DNA of 64,000 nucleotides from Vibrio lentus (GTDB lineage Bacteria > Pseudomonadota > Gammaproteobacteria > Enterobacterales > Vibrionaceae), in contig NZ_JAUFQE010000002.1 in assembly GCF_030409755.1 (NCBI RefSeq), positions 248,001 through 312,000 of the forward strand, written 5' to 3'. The position numbers and the translations under genes are program-made. The notes under the pieces are model-generated. The model was given only the letters and a program-made list of their open reading frames with translations, made no database searches and had not been told where the DNA came from. Every line of letters starts with the position of its first letter. Position 1 is the first letter of the stretch. This document shows positions 36,156 through 46,496 of this stretch, in pieces.

Positions 36156-37898
36156 GTGGCAGAAAATAGTCAAACAACAGATTTAGCCGTAAGCGATAGC
36201 AACGACCACGCACTTATTGCCGGTTCAGAGCTAGACGGAGAAGGGCAAAATCCCGATCTAGGTGAACGCAGTTCATCAAAGTTCGACATGGCCGTAGGTG
36301 ATCTTGATTTACTTCGTCAGGTCGTCTTAGTCCTTTCGATTTCTATCTGTGTCGCGCTTATTGTGATGCTGTTTTTCTGGGTTAAAGAGCCAGAAATGCG
36401 TCCATTAGGGGCGTATGAAACAGAAGAGTTGATCCCAGTTCTTGATTACTTAGATCTACAGAAGATCGAGTATTCTCTTGAAGGCAACACCATTTCAGTA
36501 CCGGCCAGTGAGTACAATTCACTGAAGCTTAATATGGTACGAGCGGGATTGAATCAAGAGAGAAACGCAGGTGACGACATCCTCATGCAAGACATGGGTT
36601 TTGGCGTATCGCAACGTTTAGAACAAGAACGCTTAAAATTAAGTCGTGAAAGACAACTTGCGAAAGCCATTGAACAGATGAAACAGGTGCGTAAAGCGCA
36701 GGTTTTACTGGCCTTGCCAAAGCAAAGTGTGTTTGTTCGACACAACCAAGAAGCGTCCGCTTCTGTATTCCTAACGGTGAAAACCGGCGCCAACCTAAAA
36801 CAACAAGAAGTGGATTCTGTTGTTGATATGGTAGCCAGTGCTGTACCGGGAATGAAGACCTCGCGCATTACTGTGACCGATCAGCACGGTCGACTTCTGA
36901 GCTCAGGCTCTCAAGACCCAATGTCCACAGCTCGTCGCAAAGAGCACGAACTCGAACGCAACCAAGAGCAAGCGTTGCGTGAAAAAATTGACTCTATTCT
37001 TATCCCTATTCTTGGTTTTGGTAATTACACCGCTCAGGTTGATATTCAACTCGACTTTAGCGCGGTAGAGCAAACAAGAAAGCGTTTTGACCCGAACACA
37101 CCAGCAACACGAAGTGAATACACGCTAGAAGATTACAACAATGGTAATACCGTGGCAGGTATCCCAGGTGCTTTGAGCAATCAACCACCGGCAGATGCTT
37201 CTATTCCTCAAGATGTTGCTCAGATGAAAGATGGAGCTTTGACAGGGCAGGGTTCGGTTCATAAAGAAGCGACTCGAAACTTCGAGCTAGATACCACCAT
37301 CAGCCATGAGCGTAAGCAAAGTGGCACGGTTAATCGCCAAACGGTTTCTGTCGCAATCAAAGATCGTCAGTCGTTGAATCCAGATACCGGTGAAGTCGTT
37401 CACACGCCAATCCCAGCGAGCGAAATCAATGCGATTCGTCAGGTATTGATCGGTACTGTGGGTTTTGATGAAACTCGTGGTGACCTACTTAATGTATTGA
37501 GCATGCAATTTGCGCCTCAAGTGACCGATATCGTAGCGGATGTACCAATTTGGGAGCATCCAAACTTTAACGATTGGATCCGTTGGTTTGCAAGTGCGTT
37601 GGTCATTATTGTGGTGGTGTTGGTTCTGGTTCGCCCAGCAATGAAGAAATTGCTTAACCCAGCGGCAGACAATGATGATCAGATGTACGGCCCTGATGGT
37701 ATGCCAATTGGCGCCGATGGTGAAACCAGCCTGATTGGTGGCGATATCGAAGGTGGTGAATTGTTCGAATTCGGTTCGAGTATAGATTTACCTAACCTTC
37801 ATAAAGACGAAGATGTGCTTAAAGCAGTACGTGCTCTTGTAGCGAATGAACCAGAGCTAGCAGCTCAAGTAGTTAAGAATTGGATGGCAGATGGCTAA
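36156..37898 (+). CDS. fliF: FliF, MS-ring protein
   Basis: A 580 aa inner-membrane protein that forms the MS ring, the base of the motor. A first membrane helix at about residues 52-72 (VVLVLSISICVALIVMLFFW) is followed by ring-building motifs (EIDLQK-like EYSLEGNTISVPASEYNSL and ERQLAKAIEQMKQVRKAQVL). A second helix lies at about 474-494 (WIRWFASALVIIVVVLVLV) and a cytoplasmic tail contacts FliG. The start is GTG at 36156, with weak ribosome site; an ATG alternative is not near. It overlaps fliG by 8 bases. Confidence 0.96.
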   Translation: MAENSQTTDLAVSDSNDHALIAGSELDGEGQNPDLGERSSSKFDMAVGDLDLLRQVVLVLSISICVALIVMLFFWVKEPEMRPLGAYETEELIPVLDYLDLQKIEYSLEGNTISVPASEYNSLKLNMVRAGLNQERNAGDDILMQDMGFGVSQRLEQERLKLSRERQLAKAIEQMKQVRKAQVLLALPKQSVFVRHNQEASASVFLTVKTGANLKQQEVDSVVDMVASAVPGMKTSRITVTDQHGRLLSSGSQDPMSTARRKEHELERNQEQALREKIDSILIPILGFGNYTAQVDIQLDFSAVEQTRKRFDPNTPATRSEYTLEDYNNGNTVAGIPGALSNQPPADASIPQDVAQMKDGALTGQGSVHKEATRNFELDTTISHERKQSGTVNRQTVSVAIKDRQSLNPDTGEVVHTPIPASEINAIRQVLIGTVGFDETRGDLLNVLSMQFAPQVTDIVADVPIWEHPNFNDWIRWFASALVIIVVVLVLVRPAMKKLLNPAADNDDQMYGPDGMPIGADGETSLIGGDIEGGELFEFGSSIDLPNLHKDEDVLKAVRALVANEPELAAQVVKNWMADG

Positions 37899-38952
37899 CG
37901 AAATTGTTCCACAACAAGCTGAAGGCGGTGAAGTGCTTGATGTCGCTAGTGTGGACATCGACTCGATATCGGGTGATGAACGCGCAGCGATCTTGTTATT
38001 GAGTCTCAATGAAGAAGATGCAGCCGGTATTATTCGTCACTTAGAGCCTAAGCAGGTTCAACGTGTAGGTAGTGCGATGGCACGTGCCACGGACTTGTCG
38101 CAAGAGAAAGTCGGCGCAGTTCACCGTGCTTTCTTGGATGATATTCAGAAGTACACCAACATCGGTATGGGCAGTGAAGACTTCATGCGTAACGCACTGG
38201 TGGCGGCTCTGGGTGAAGATAAAGCGAATAACCTTGTTGACCAGATTCTTCTGGGCACTGGCTCTAAAGGCTTGGATTCTCTTAAGTGGATGGATCCTCG
38301 TCAGGTGGCAAGTATCATCATCAACGAGCACCCTCAGATTCAAACGATTGTATTGTCTTACTTAGAAGCCGATCAGTCAGCTGAGATCTTATCTCAGTTC
38401 CCTGAACGTGTACGTCTAGACTTAATGATGCGTATTGCTAACCTTGAAGAAGTTCAACCTTCGGCGCTTGCTGAACTGAACGAAATCATGGAGAAACAGT
38501 TTGCGGGTCAAGCTGGTGCTCAAGCAGCCAAAATTGGTGGCTTGAAAGCTGCGGCTGAAATCATGAACTACATGGATAACAACGTCGAAGGCGTCTTGAT
38601 GGATCAAATCCGTGACCAAGACGAAGACATGGCAACGCAGATTCAAGATCTTATGTTTGTCTTTGAAAACCTTATCGAAGTTGATGACCAAGGCGTTCAA
38701 CGATTGCTGCGTGATGTTCCACAAGACATTCTTCAGAAAGCACTTAAGGGTGCCGATGAAGGTCTACGTGAGAAGATCTTCAAGAACATGTCTAAACGTG
38801 CTGCCGATATGATGAGAGACGATATTGAGGCGATGCCGCCAGTGAAAGTCTCTGAAGTGGAAGCGGCTCAGAAAGAGATCTTGGGTATTGCGAGGAAAAT
38901 GGCAGACAGTGGCGAGATTATGCTATCTGGCGGTGCCGACGAGTTCCTCTAA
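37891..38952 (+). CDS. fliG: FliG, rotor switch protein
   Basis: A 353 aa C-ring protein that converts ion flow to torque. Domain order: N-terminal FliF-binding part (DERAAILLLSLNEEDAAGII), middle domain with the EHPQ motif (IIINEHPQIQTIVLSYL, about residue 150) that binds FliM, and the C-terminal torque domain with charged helices (DLMFVFENLIEVDDQGVQRL). The overlap with fliF indicates coupled translation. A strong terminator stands between fliG and fliH. Confidence 0.97.
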   Translation: MANEIVPQQAEGGEVLDVASVDIDSISGDERAAILLLSLNEEDAAGIIRHLEPKQVQRVGSAMARATDLSQEKVGAVHRAFLDDIQKYTNIGMGSEDFMRNALVAALGEDKANNLVDQILLGTGSKGLDSLKWMDPRQVASIIINEHPQIQTIVLSYLEADQSAEILSQFPERVRLDLMMRIANLEEVQPSALAELNEIMEKQFAGQAGAQAAKIGGLKAAAEIMNYMDNNVEGVLMDQIRDQDEDMATQIQDLMFVFENLIEVDDQGVQRLLRDVPQDILQKALKGADEGLREKIFKNMSKRAADMMRDDIEAMPPVKVSEVEAAQKEILGIARKMADSGEIMLSGGADEFL

Positions 38953-38963
38953 TACGAAATCTC

Positions 38964-38989
38964 AAAGCCCCACAATGTTGGGGCTTTTC
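38964..38989 (+). terminator. Terminator-like hairpin between fliG and fliH
   Basis: Perfect 9-bp stem (AAAGCCCCA with TGGGGCTTT), 6-base loop, TTCTTT tail. It lies inside what is otherwise one unit (fliE to fliJ). No good promoter follows it in the 86 bases before fliH. Confidence 0.78.
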
Positions 38990-39075
38990 TTTATCCAATC
39001 TCGAAATCCCAATTATTTAAGTCTAACTCTCTGAATTTAAATAGTAGTTTGACTCACACATAGATAGGTACTGAT

Positions 39076-39876
39076 ATGTCAGGTGATAGAAAACGCGGCT
39101 TCCTTCGTCCCGATGAAGATAATACGGTTGCCCAGCCTCAAAAATGGGGGCTCCCTGATTACACTTCTGACGTGAGTAAAAATGCTAAAGAGACGGCGTT
39201 TAATTACGACCCTAGCTGGATGCCCACAGTTGAAGAAGCCATTGAAGACGAAGAGCTTGTTCTGACTGAAGAGCAAATCGAACTGATCAAGCAAGGCGCT
39301 TATCAGGAAGGCCTTCACCAAGGGCAAGAAGCTGGCTTTAAGCAGGGCTACGAAAAAGGCAAAGAAGAAGGACTTGTTGCTGGTCATGCAGAGGGCAATG
39401 AATCGGGTAAGCTTGAAGGTGTTACTGCTGGGCAAGAATATATTCAACAACAAGTCGCGGTTTTCATGGGGCTTGCTAACCAATTCGCACAGCCGTTAGA
39501 GTTAATGAACGCTCAGGTAGAGAAGCAGTTGGTCGACATGGTGTTAACCATGGTTAAAGAAGTCGTTCATGTTGAAGTTCAAACCAACCCGCAAATCATA
39601 TTAGATACCGTGAAAGAATCGGTCGAGTCATTGCCGATCTCTGGTCACGCAATTACTTTAAAACTTAACCCTGAAGATGTTGCGATTATCCGTTCTGCAC
39701 ATGGTGAATCTGAACTGGAATGTCGGAATTGGACTCTAGTAGCAGAGCCTGCACTCAACCGTGGTGATGTGCAAATCGAAGCCGGTGAGTCGAGTGTTAA
39801 TTACCGCATGGAAGATCGCGTGAAAAACGTGATTCAAAACTTCTGTGGCGCCAATCGTCATCAAGGTCATGAGTAA
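39076..39876 (+). CDS. fliH: FliH, regulator of the export ATPase
   Basis: A 266 aa cytoplasmic protein that binds FliI and links it to the C ring and gate. The typical middle part is a run of GxxxG steps ([20 protein letters not shown], continuing to about residue 120). The C-terminal stator-like domain has [20 protein letters not shown], then [11 protein letters not shown]. The stop and the fliI start overlap as TAATG. The upstream hairpin at 38964-38989 may lower its expression relative to fliFG. Confidence 0.95.
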   Translation: MSGDRKRGFLRPDEDNTVAQPQKWGLPDYTSDVSKNAKETAFNYDPSWMPTVEEAIEDEELVLTEEQIELIKQGAYQEGLHQGQEAGFKQGYEKGKEEGLVAGHAEGNESGKLEGVTAGQEYIQQQVAVFMGLANQFAQPLELMNAQVEKQLVDMVLTMVKEVVHVEVQTNPQIILDTVKESVESLPISGHAITLKLNPEDVAIIRSAHGESELECRNWTLVAEPALNRGDVQIEAGESSVNYRMEDRVKNVIQNFCGANRHQGHE

Positions 39877-41195
39877 TGCTTGAACTCGCGAATCGCCTAA
39901 GCCAATACAAAGTCGAAGGGCTGAAATCACGACCGATTGCCTCAGGTAAGTTGGTGCGTGTGGTTGGCTTAACGCTTGAGGCGACTGGCTGTAAAGCTCC
40001 GATTGGTAGCCTGTGCTTGGTCGAAACTATGTCTGGTCAGATGGAAGCTGAAGTGGTGGGCTTCTCCGGTGATAATCTATTTTTGATGCCGAGTGAGCAA
40101 ATCACGGGGATCTTACCGGGTGCACGTGTTACGCCAGTGACCTCTGAAAGCGGTATTCCTGTCGGGATGGAACTGCTTGGCCGTGTTATCGACGGCGTGG
40201 GTAATCCACTTGATGGATTAGGTCCAATCTATACCGAGCAACGCGCTTCATTTAACGCAGAACCTATCAACCCTTTAGCTCGTAAACCTATCTCGGAGCC
40301 GCTTGATGTCGGCTTGAAGGCCATTAATGGCTTGCTCACGGTGGGTAAAGGTCAACGTATTGGTCTGTTTGCGGGTTCCGGTGTGGGTAAATCGGTCACG
40401 CTTGGCATGATGACTCGAGGCACAACGGCGCAAGTGGTCGTAGTGGGTTTGATTGGTGAACGTGGACGCGAAGTAAAAGAATTTATCGAAGAGATTCTTG
40501 GTGAAGATGGGCGTAAACGTTCGGTTGTTGTCGCCGCTCCTGCGGATTCGTCACCATTAATGCGCTTGAAGGGTTGCCAAACCGCACTAGCCGTTGCCGA
40601 ATATTTCCGAGACCAAGGTTTAGATGTTCTGCTGTTGATGGATTCACTAACCCGTTTTGCTCAAGCACAACGTGAGATCGCTCTGTCGGTCGGTGAGCCC
40701 CCTGCTACTAAAGGATATCCGCCATCTGTATTTGCCAAGCTTCCTGCGCTGGTGGAAAGAGCGGGTAACGGTAATGATGAACAAGGCTCTATTACCGCTT
40801 TCTTCACTGTTCTAACCGAAGGTGATGACTTACAAGACCCGATTGCCGATGCGTCGCGAGCAATTTTGGATGGTCATATTGTGTTGTCTCGAGAGATGGC
40901 CGATGCGGGTCATTATCCTGCGATTGATGTAGAGAAGTCGGTCAGTCGTGTTATGCCTCAAATTACCACTGAAGAACATGTTTTGATGTCGAAAGCAGTG
41001 CGCCAAGTGTTGTCTATTTGTCGTAAGAACCAAGATTTGGTATCGATTGGCGCCTATAAACCTGGGACTGATCCTGCGATTGACAGTGCCTTCACCTTGA
41101 AACCGAGATTGGACGAGTACTTACAACAGAAAATGAAAGAAACGGTTCCCTATGACATGTGCGTCAACATGTTGAAGCATGTGTTAGGCGGCTAA
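39876..41195 (+). CDS. fliI: FliI, flagellar export ATPase
   Basis: A 439 aa ATPase of the F1-beta family, part of the type III export apparatus. Walker A is [11 protein letters not shown] (Lys172), Walker [21 protein letters not shown], and the DCCD-type Glu region [12 protein letters not shown] is present. It acts as a ring under the export gate, regulated by FliH, with FliJ as central stalk. It is translationally coupled to fliH (TAATG overlap); fliJ follows after 22 bases. Confidence 0.98.
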   Translation: MLELANRLSQYKVEGLKSRPIASGKLVRVVGLTLEATGCKAPIGSLCLVETMSGQMEAEVVGFSGDNLFLMPSEQITGILPGARVTPVTSESGIPVGMELLGRVIDGVGNPLDGLGPIYTEQRASFNAEPINPLARKPISEPLDVGLKAINGLLTVGKGQRIGLFAGSGVGKSVTLGMMTRGTTAQVVVVGLIGERGREVKEFIEEILGEDGRKRSVVVAAPADSSPLMRLKGCQTALAVAEYFRDQGLDVLLLMDSLTRFAQAQREIALSVGEPPATKGYPPSVFAKLPALVERAGNGNDEQGSITAFFTVLTEGDDLQDPIADASRAILDGHIVLSREMADAGHYPAIDVEKSVSRVMPQITTEEHVLMSKAVRQVLSICRKNQDLVSIGAYKPGTDPAIDSAFTLKPRLDEYLQQKMKETVPYDMCVNMLKHVLGG

Positions 41196-41217
41196 GCTGT
41201 GTTGAATAAGGTCAATC

Positions 41218-41655
41218 ATGGATAACGCGTTAGAATTTCTTCTCGATCAAGCGAAAGACCAAGAGAACCAAGCCGTATTGGCGCTAAACAAAGCGAATTC
41301 TGAGTTGCAAGGTTACTACGATCAGGTCTCGCAGATTGAAAAGTACCGACTGGATTATTGCCAACAATTGGTCGACCGAGGTAAAGCGGGGCTTACAGCC
41401 AGCCAATATGGTCACTTGAATCGTTTCCTGACTCAGCTTGACGAAACGCTTTCCAAGCAAAGAGAAGCGGAACACCACTTCAAAAATCAGGTCGATAACT
41501 GCCAAGACTATTGGATGGAATTACGTAAAAAGCGTAAATCCTACGAGTGGTTGATGGAGAAAAAGCAGAAAGAGAAAGCCAAACTGCAAGACCAAAGAGA
41601 ACAAAAACAAATGGATGAGTTCTCGACTCTGATGTATGGCCGAAAGAAGATGTGA
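41218..41655 (+). CDS. fliJ: FliJ, export chaperone/stalk protein
   Basis: A 145 aa protein that is almost one long antiparallel coiled coil, rich in Lys, Glu and Gln (ALEFLLDQAKDQENQAVLAL, later WMELRKKRKSYEWLMEKKQK). FliJ resembles the gamma stalk of F1-ATPase and helps export. It is the last gene of fliE-fliJ. The 182-base gap that follows holds an imperfect hairpin (41666-41687) and a putative sigma-54 site for fliK. Confidence 0.95.
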   Translation: MDNALEFLLDQAKDQENQAVLALNKANSELQGYYDQVSQIEKYRLDYCQQLVDRGKAGLTASQYGHLNRFLTQLDETLSKQREAEHHFKNQVDNCQDYWMELRKKRKSYEWLMEKKQKEKAKLQDQREQKQMDEFSTLMYGRKKM

Positions 41656-41710
41656 TCCTAAGCCACGAACGATACAGGTATTGTTCGGCAGATTGTAAAA
41701 TCGAAACTTA

Positions 41711-41728
41711 TAGGCATGTTTCTTGCTC
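41711..41728 (+). promoter_or_regulatory. Putative sigma-54 promoter for fliK and following genes
   Basis: TAGGCATGTTTCTTGCTC has GG and GC ten bases apart and a TTGCT -12 box; the first base of TGGCA is A. It lies 110 bases before the fliK ATG and would serve fliKLMNOPQR-flhB. Confidence 0.6.
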
Positions 41729-41837
41729 CGTTTTATATAAAATTGCGTGTTATGCCCGACAAAGGTATGAAAAACGCCCGACTTTCTTTTTGTTGCCTAG
41801 TTTGTGGCAGCAAAGCTAGTAGATAGAGCTTGTATAT

Positions 41838-43958
41838 ATGAATGTTAGTCTTTCCTCAAATTCAGCGACCAACAAAACGTCATCATTGTTGGACACCGGT
41901 TCTGCCTCTCCAAAGGTAGAAGAAACCGGCGACTCAAAAGGTTTCTTTGAGTCTTTTAAAGAAGCGCTAGGCTTTGAAGAAAGTGACAGTAAAACAACAG
42001 TTAAAGATGCCGACAGCGCCTCTAAATCTGACGGAAAGCAAACCTTGACTTCGAGAGATGAGAGTGCATCGGTTAAATCGAGTTCTGCTGAAGATGAAGC
42101 ATCTTCTGAAGTGACTAAAGGCGATGGTAGTGAACCTAAGAGCGAAGACGCAGCAAGTGAAGCTCAAGCCAAGCAAGCTTCTGCAAAGTTGGAGGCTGAA
42201 AAAGTTCTTAATGAAAAAGCAGTTACTGAAAAAATTGCCGCTGAACGAACGTCTGAGGTAGAACCTCAACAGAAAGGCACAAGCTCGTCGAATCCAACCG
42301 ATGACAATACACTCACCGAGAAGTCACTAGCCAAAGGGGAAGAACCTCAAGGTGCATCTCAAGCGAATGCTGCGATGAGTGAGGGTAACAAGTTACTTGG
42401 TCAGTTGGATGAGGCAAATAAAACGCTCAATCAAACACCGAACGGCAAAGGCTTGCCTCAGCAAGCTCAAGGTCATATCGCGGGTGCTTCTGTTGCAGGG
42501 GCTTTCGCTACAGGCGAAATGGGCAAGGCGGCACAACAAGCTAATGTAGCAAATCAAGATAATGGCTTGGACGTCGATTCTGAAATCGCAGTGCTTACCG
42601 GTGGTAAAGGCGTTTCTCAACTGACAGATGATGAAATCCGTCAATTGATGGACAAAGGCATTACTCCCGAGCAAATCGAAGCGAGTATGAGCCGAGAACT
42701 GAGCCAAAAAAAGGCGGCTAGCGATGTTGCGGCTGTTCAAGGTCAAGCAATCTCGCCAGCAGATATTGAGCTCGCAAAGCAGGTTGACGCTCATACCAAA
42801 GCGTTGAACCAATTGAATGCGCAAATCGACTCAGAACAGTCAATCGTCGATGGTCTGCTTCAAAAGCAACAAAGCGGGGCTAAGTTGTCGGTTGATGAGC
42901 AAACCGCTCTGGCTAAAGCGACGACTAACCTCGAAGTATTGAACCAGCAACTCACTAATGTTCAACAGCAAGCAAACGCTCTGTTAAGCCAAGCTCCGGA
43001 CTTGAACGGTGCATCAGGTCAAACAGCCGCAATTGATTGGGATAATACGGATTCGGCTGAAGCCAAAGCGTTAGCAGCAGTGGCATCGACAGCGGCTGTT
43101 GCGACGGCAGCCCAACAAGCGACGTCACAGATGTCATCTCAAGCGGCAACTAATGCTGTGGCAGACAAGGCAACAATGTTACATGCCAATAATGCGCACG
43201 CGGCTCAACAGGCTGCAGCGCAACAGTTAGCAGCTCAGCAGGGCAATGCCGCTTCTGCACAACAAGCAGCCTTGGACCCGAGTTTAACGGCGCAAAGCTT
43301 GGCAATGAATGCACCAGTAGCAACGACTAAAGCGGGTGCAACGGATATGTTGCTCAAAGCTGGCGCTGGCACGGCTGCATTGTCTGGTCTCGGAAAGGCT
43401 GGTGCTAAAGAAGACTCCAAAGATTTGACATTGGCTCAGCAGATAGCGTCTGCCGCTGGTGTGCAAGGTACTGCAACGACAGGTTCGGCTCCCACACGCG
43501 CTGAGATTCAAGCGGCTCAACAAGCTCCTTTGCAGCTCACTAAAGAACTGGCCAATGAGCAAGTGGCAGAAAAAGTACAAATGATGATGTCTAAGAACCT
43601 TAAGAACTTGGATATCCGCCTCGACCCACCAGAGTTGGGTCAGATGAAAATTCGCATGACCATGAATAATGATGTGGCGAACGTGCACTTTACGGTGAGC
43701 AATCAACAAGCCCGAGATGTGATTGAGCAGACTTTGCCACGCTTGAGAGAGATGCTTGCTCAACAAGGTATGCAACTGGCCGATTCGTCCGTCCAACAAC
43801 AGAATTCGGGTCAGAGCCAAGATAGCTATAACAATGGTGAACAACAATCAGGCTCTAACCGCACAAATGATGGGCAAGGTGATGAAAACCTTGATAACGG
43901 CAGCAATCTTGAATTGAATGTCGCATCAAAGCGTGATGGAATTAGTTATTATGCCTAG
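41838..43958 (+). CDS. fliK: FliK, hook-length control protein
   Basis: A 706 aa protein, long for FliK. The first 560 residues are low-complexity (Ser/Glu/Lys, then Ala/Gln) and serve as the molecular ruler. The conserved C-terminal domain (about residues 575-665) switches FlhB specificity: NLDIRLDPPELGQMKIRMTM, then VHFTVSNQQARDVIEQTLPR. The Gln/Asn-rich tail follows. Ruler length may reflect hook length. The ribosome site is weak. It is first in fliKLMNOPQR-flhB. Confidence 0.93.
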   Translation: MNVSLSSNSATNKTSSLLDTGSASPKVEETGDSKGFFESFKEALGFEESDSKTTVKDADSASKSDGKQTLTSRDESASVKSSSAEDEASSEVTKGDGSEPKSEDAASEAQAKQASAKLEAEKVLNEKAVTEKIAAERTSEVEPQQKGTSSSNPTDDNTLTEKSLAKGEEPQGASQANAAMSEGNKLLGQLDEANKTLNQTPNGKGLPQQAQGHIAGASVAGAFATGEMGKAAQQANVANQDNGLDVDSEIAVLTGGKGVSQLTDDEIRQLMDKGITPEQIEASMSRELSQKKAASDVAAVQGQAISPADIELAKQVDAHTKALNQLNAQIDSEQSIVDGLLQKQQSGAKLSVDEQTALAKATTNLEVLNQQLTNVQQQANALLSQAPDLNGASGQTAAIDWDNTDSAEAKALAAVASTAAVATAAQQATSQMSSQAATNAVADKATMLHANNAHAAQQAAAQQLAAQQGNAASAQQAALDPSLTAQSLAMNAPVATTKAGATDMLLKAGAGTAALSGLGKAGAKEDSKDLTLAQQIASAAGVQGTATTGSAPTRAEIQAAQQAPLQLTKELANEQVAEKVQMMMSKNLKNLDIRLDPPELGQMKIRMTMNNDVANVHFTVSNQQARDVIEQTLPRLREMLAQQGMQLADSSVQQQNSGQSQDSYNNGEQQSGSNRTNDGQGDENLDNGSNLELNVASKRDGISYYA

Positions 43959-44011
43959 TATCAGGTTTAGATCCGTTAGTCCGTGGAAATAACAGGAAGT
44001 TAGAGAAGAAT

Positions 44012-44500
44012 ATGTTTGCAGAACAAGCCCCTGGTCAAAAGAAAAGTAAGCTACTTATAATTATAATTGCTGTCGTTGTTTTACTGCTTGCTATCGGTGC
44101 TGCTGTGTTCTTTTTTATGGGCTCTAGTGACGATGCCTCTGAATCGAAATCTCAGTCTGCTACTGCTGTAGTCGCGGTTGAACCTGTGATGTATGTTAAT
44201 ATTCCACAACCTTTTTTGTTCAATGTCACCGGTGACAAAAAAGATCGTCTGGTACAGATCAAAGCGCAGCTTATGGTACGAGGCAGCAAGAATGAAGACC
44301 TTGCTCGATACCACTCTCCACTCGTTGAAAGTACGTTATTGGCGACCTTTGCCTCTGCAACGGTAGACCAATTGCGCTCTCCGATAGGGCGAGTAGAACT
44401 TCGTGACAAGGCGACAGAAGATATTAAAGCAAGTCTGGCTCAAGCAGTGGGTCAGCCTGTTATTGAAAAAGTGTTATTCACTGACTTCGTAATTCAATAG
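44012..44500 (+). CDS. fliL: FliL, flagellar basal-body protein
   Basis: A 162 aa inner-membrane protein with one N-terminal membrane helix (LLIIIIAVVVLLLAIGAAVFF, here residues 14-34) and a periplasmic domain. In vibrios FliL forms a ring around the stator and is needed for full speed at high load. The periplasmic part contains YVNIPQPFLFNVTGDKKDRL and the C-terminal KVLFTDFVIQ, which is typical. fliM follows after 7 bases. Confidence 0.95.
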   Translation: MFAEQAPGQKKSKLLIIIIAVVVLLLAIGAAVFFFMGSSDDASESKSQSATAVVAVEPVMYVNIPQPFLFNVTGDKKDRLVQIKAQLMVRGSKNEDLARYHSPLVESTLLATFASATVDQLRSPIGRVELRDKATEDIKASLAQAVGQPVIEKVLFTDFVIQ

Positions 44501-44507
44501 GTAATTT

Positions 44508-45551
44508 GTGACCGATTTATTAAGCCAAGACGAAATTGATGCGCTATTACATGGTGTCGACGATGTTGAAGAAGTTGAAGATGTCTTAGAGTCCGAAAAC
44601 GAGAATGCGGTTAATTTCGACTTCTCATCTCAAGACCGAATCGTTCGTGGTCGAATGCCGACCCTTGAACTTATCAATGAGCGTTTCGCACGTCATATGC
44701 GGATCAGTTTGTTTAATATGTTGCGAAAAACGGCTGAAGTGTCGATCAACGGCGTACAAATGATGAAATTTGGTGAGTACCAAAACACATTGTATGTACC
44801 CACCAGTTTAAACATGGTGCGCTTCCGACCGCTAAAAGGCACGGCGCTAATCACCATGGAAGCTCGTCTTGTTTTCATCTTGGTAGAGAACTTCTTTGGT
44901 GGTGATGGACGCTTCCACGCCAAGATTGAAGGTCGTGAATTTACGCCAACTGAAAGACGAATCATCCAGCTACTGCTTAAAATTGTATTCGAAGACTACA
45001 AAGAAGCTTGGTCTCCCGTGATGGGCGTTGAGTTTGAATACTTGGATTCAGAGGTGAACCCAAGTATGGCCAATATCGTCAGCCCAACAGAAGTGATTGT
45101 GGTGAGTTCGTTCCATATTGAGGTTGATGGCGGCGGCGGTGATTTCCACGTGGTTATGCCTTACTCCATGGTAGAGCCGATTCGTGAATTGCTGGATGCG
45201 GGTGTGCAATCAGACAAGATGGAAACCGACGTTCGTTGGAGTTCGGCGCTGCGTGATGAAATCATGGATGTGCCAGTCAACTTCCGTGTCAATTTGCTCG
45301 AGCAAGATATCTCTTTGCGTGATTTGATGGAACTTCGTCCTGGGGATGTTATCCCGATGAATATGCCAGAACATGCGACGATGTTTGTTGAAGAACTACC
45401 AACCTACCGTGTGAAAATGGGCCGTTCAGGTGAAAAGCTGGCCGTACAGATTTCTGAAAAAATTCAAAGACCGCACGTGGTTAAAACCGATCTCGCTTTC
45501 CTAGGTAAAGACTTGATGTCTGAACTAGAAAACAGCGATGATAACGATTAG
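44508..45551 (+). CDS. fliM: FliM, switch protein that binds CheY
   Basis: A 347 aa C-ring protein. The N-terminal peptide LLSQDEIDALLHG (residues 4-16) is the CheY-binding element. The middle domain has VNFDFSSQDRIVRGRMPTLE, then the GGxG-type loop FFGGDGRF, and binds FliG. The C-terminal domain (LRDLMELRPGDVIPMNMPEH) packs with FliN. The start is GTG at 44508. Peptides like its N terminus also occur in CheZ and, three times, in CheA of this locus. Confidence 0.97.
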   Translation: MTDLLSQDEIDALLHGVDDVEEVEDVLESENENAVNFDFSSQDRIVRGRMPTLELINERFARHMRISLFNMLRKTAEVSINGVQMMKFGEYQNTLYVPTSLNMVRFRPLKGTALITMEARLVFILVENFFGGDGRFHAKIEGREFTPTERRIIQLLLKIVFEDYKEAWSPVMGVEFEYLDSEVNPSMANIVSPTEVIVVSSFHIEVDGGGGDFHVVMPYSMVEPIRELLDAGVQSDKMETDVRWSSALRDEIMDVPVNFRVNLLEQDISLRDLMELRPGDVIPMNMPEHATMFVEELPTYRVKMGRSGEKLAVQISEKIQRPHVVKTDLAFLGKDLMSELENSDDND

Positions 45552-45578
45552 CAAAATATAAATGTATAGGAATTGGTA

Positions 45579-45989
45579 ATGGAACCTAGTGAAGATCAAA
45601 AGCTAGCAGACGAATGGGCTGCAGCACTTGGTGAAGATCCTTCAGCACCGTCAATTGATGTTGATGATGTTCTCGCGGCGCCACTGGATGAGCTAACGGA
45701 TTCGTCGTCGCCGATTTCTGAAGATGAGCGTCGTAAACTGGATACCATCATGGATATCCCAGTGACCATTTCAATGGAAGTGGGTCGCTCTCAGATCAGT
45801 ATCCGTAACTTACTTCAATTGAACCAAGGTTCGGTTGTTGAGTTAGATAGAATTGCTGGTGAATCACTTGATGTAATGGTTAACGGCACTTTGATCGCTC
45901 ACGGCGAAGTGGTTGTCGTGAATGACAAGTTTGGTATCCGTTTGACTGACGTGATTAGCCAAACCGAACGTATTAAGAAGCTACGTTAA
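45579..45989 (+). CDS. fliN: FliN, switch protein
   Basis: A 136 aa C-ring protein. The acidic N-terminal extension (about 45 residues) precedes the SpoA domain: DIPVTISMEVGRSQISIRNL, then GEVVVVNDKFGIRLTDVI. It forms the bottom of the C ring with FliM. AGGA at 45568-45571 supports the ATG at 45579; a TTG two codons earlier is less likely. The stop overlaps the fliO start as TAATG. Confidence 0.97.
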   Translation: MEPSEDQKLADEWAAALGEDPSAPSIDVDDVLAAPLDELTDSSSPISEDERRKLDTIMDIPVTISMEVGRSQISIRNLLQLNQGSVVELDRIAGESLDVMVNGTLIAHGEVVVVNDKFGIRLTDVISQTERIKKLR

Positions 45990-46450
45990 TGAGCCTTTCG
46001 TCTCAAAGGCTAGTGGGCTTGTCTCGCGAAGTGACCCATTTATCTCGCGGGATGACGGGTTTGCTTCGTGGAATACTAGGCATAGGCTTGTTTTCTATGC
46101 CTTCGATTGCCTTTGCTGCAGCGCCGCCTTCTCTCGATTTAGCGACCACTTTTGGGTCGCTAATTTTCGTTATAGCCTTCATCTTGTTTATCGCTTGGCT
46201 GCTTAAGAGAATGCAAGTGCCAACAATGTCTAACCAACAAGGGTTGTCCATTGTGAGACAGATAGCGGTTGGGACAAAAGAACGTATTGCTATCGTTCAA
46301 GCGGGTGAGGATCAGTATCTAGTGGGTATCACTACCCAATCGATTCAACTGATCTCTAAGCTTGATAAACCTCTTACTCAGGAGATGCTGGAAAAAAGCA
46401 CATTCTCAAGTCAGCTTTCCCAGCTAATAAAAAAAGATGCAAACAAGTAA
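45989..46450 (+). CDS. fliO: FliO, export gate assembly protein
   Basis: A 153 aa membrane protein that helps FliP assemble into the export gate. After a short N-terminal hydrophobic stretch ([14 protein letters not shown]) it has one strong membrane helix ([17 protein letters not shown], about residues 57-73) and a small cytoplasmic domain ([20 protein letters not shown]). The N-terminal 45 residues carry two copies of a LSRxxT/MT step and are variable. It is translationally coupled to fliN. Confidence 0.9.
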   Translation: MSLSSQRLVGLSREVTHLSRGMTGLLRGILGIGLFSMPSIAFAAAPPSLDLATTFGSLIFVIAFILFIAWLLKRMQVPTMSNQQGLSIVRQIAVGTKERIAIVQAGEDQYLVGITTQSIQLISKLDKPLTQEMLEKSTFSSQLSQLIKKDANK

Positions 46451-46496
46451 CGGACTTTTGAACTCATCTTACTTTTGCCAAAGCGGAGTTTTCCGA

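Noticed and set aside
39050..39075. Sigma-70 -35 like TTGACT before fliH
   Set aside because: The matching -10 would fall on or after the fliH start codon, so it cannot serve that gene.
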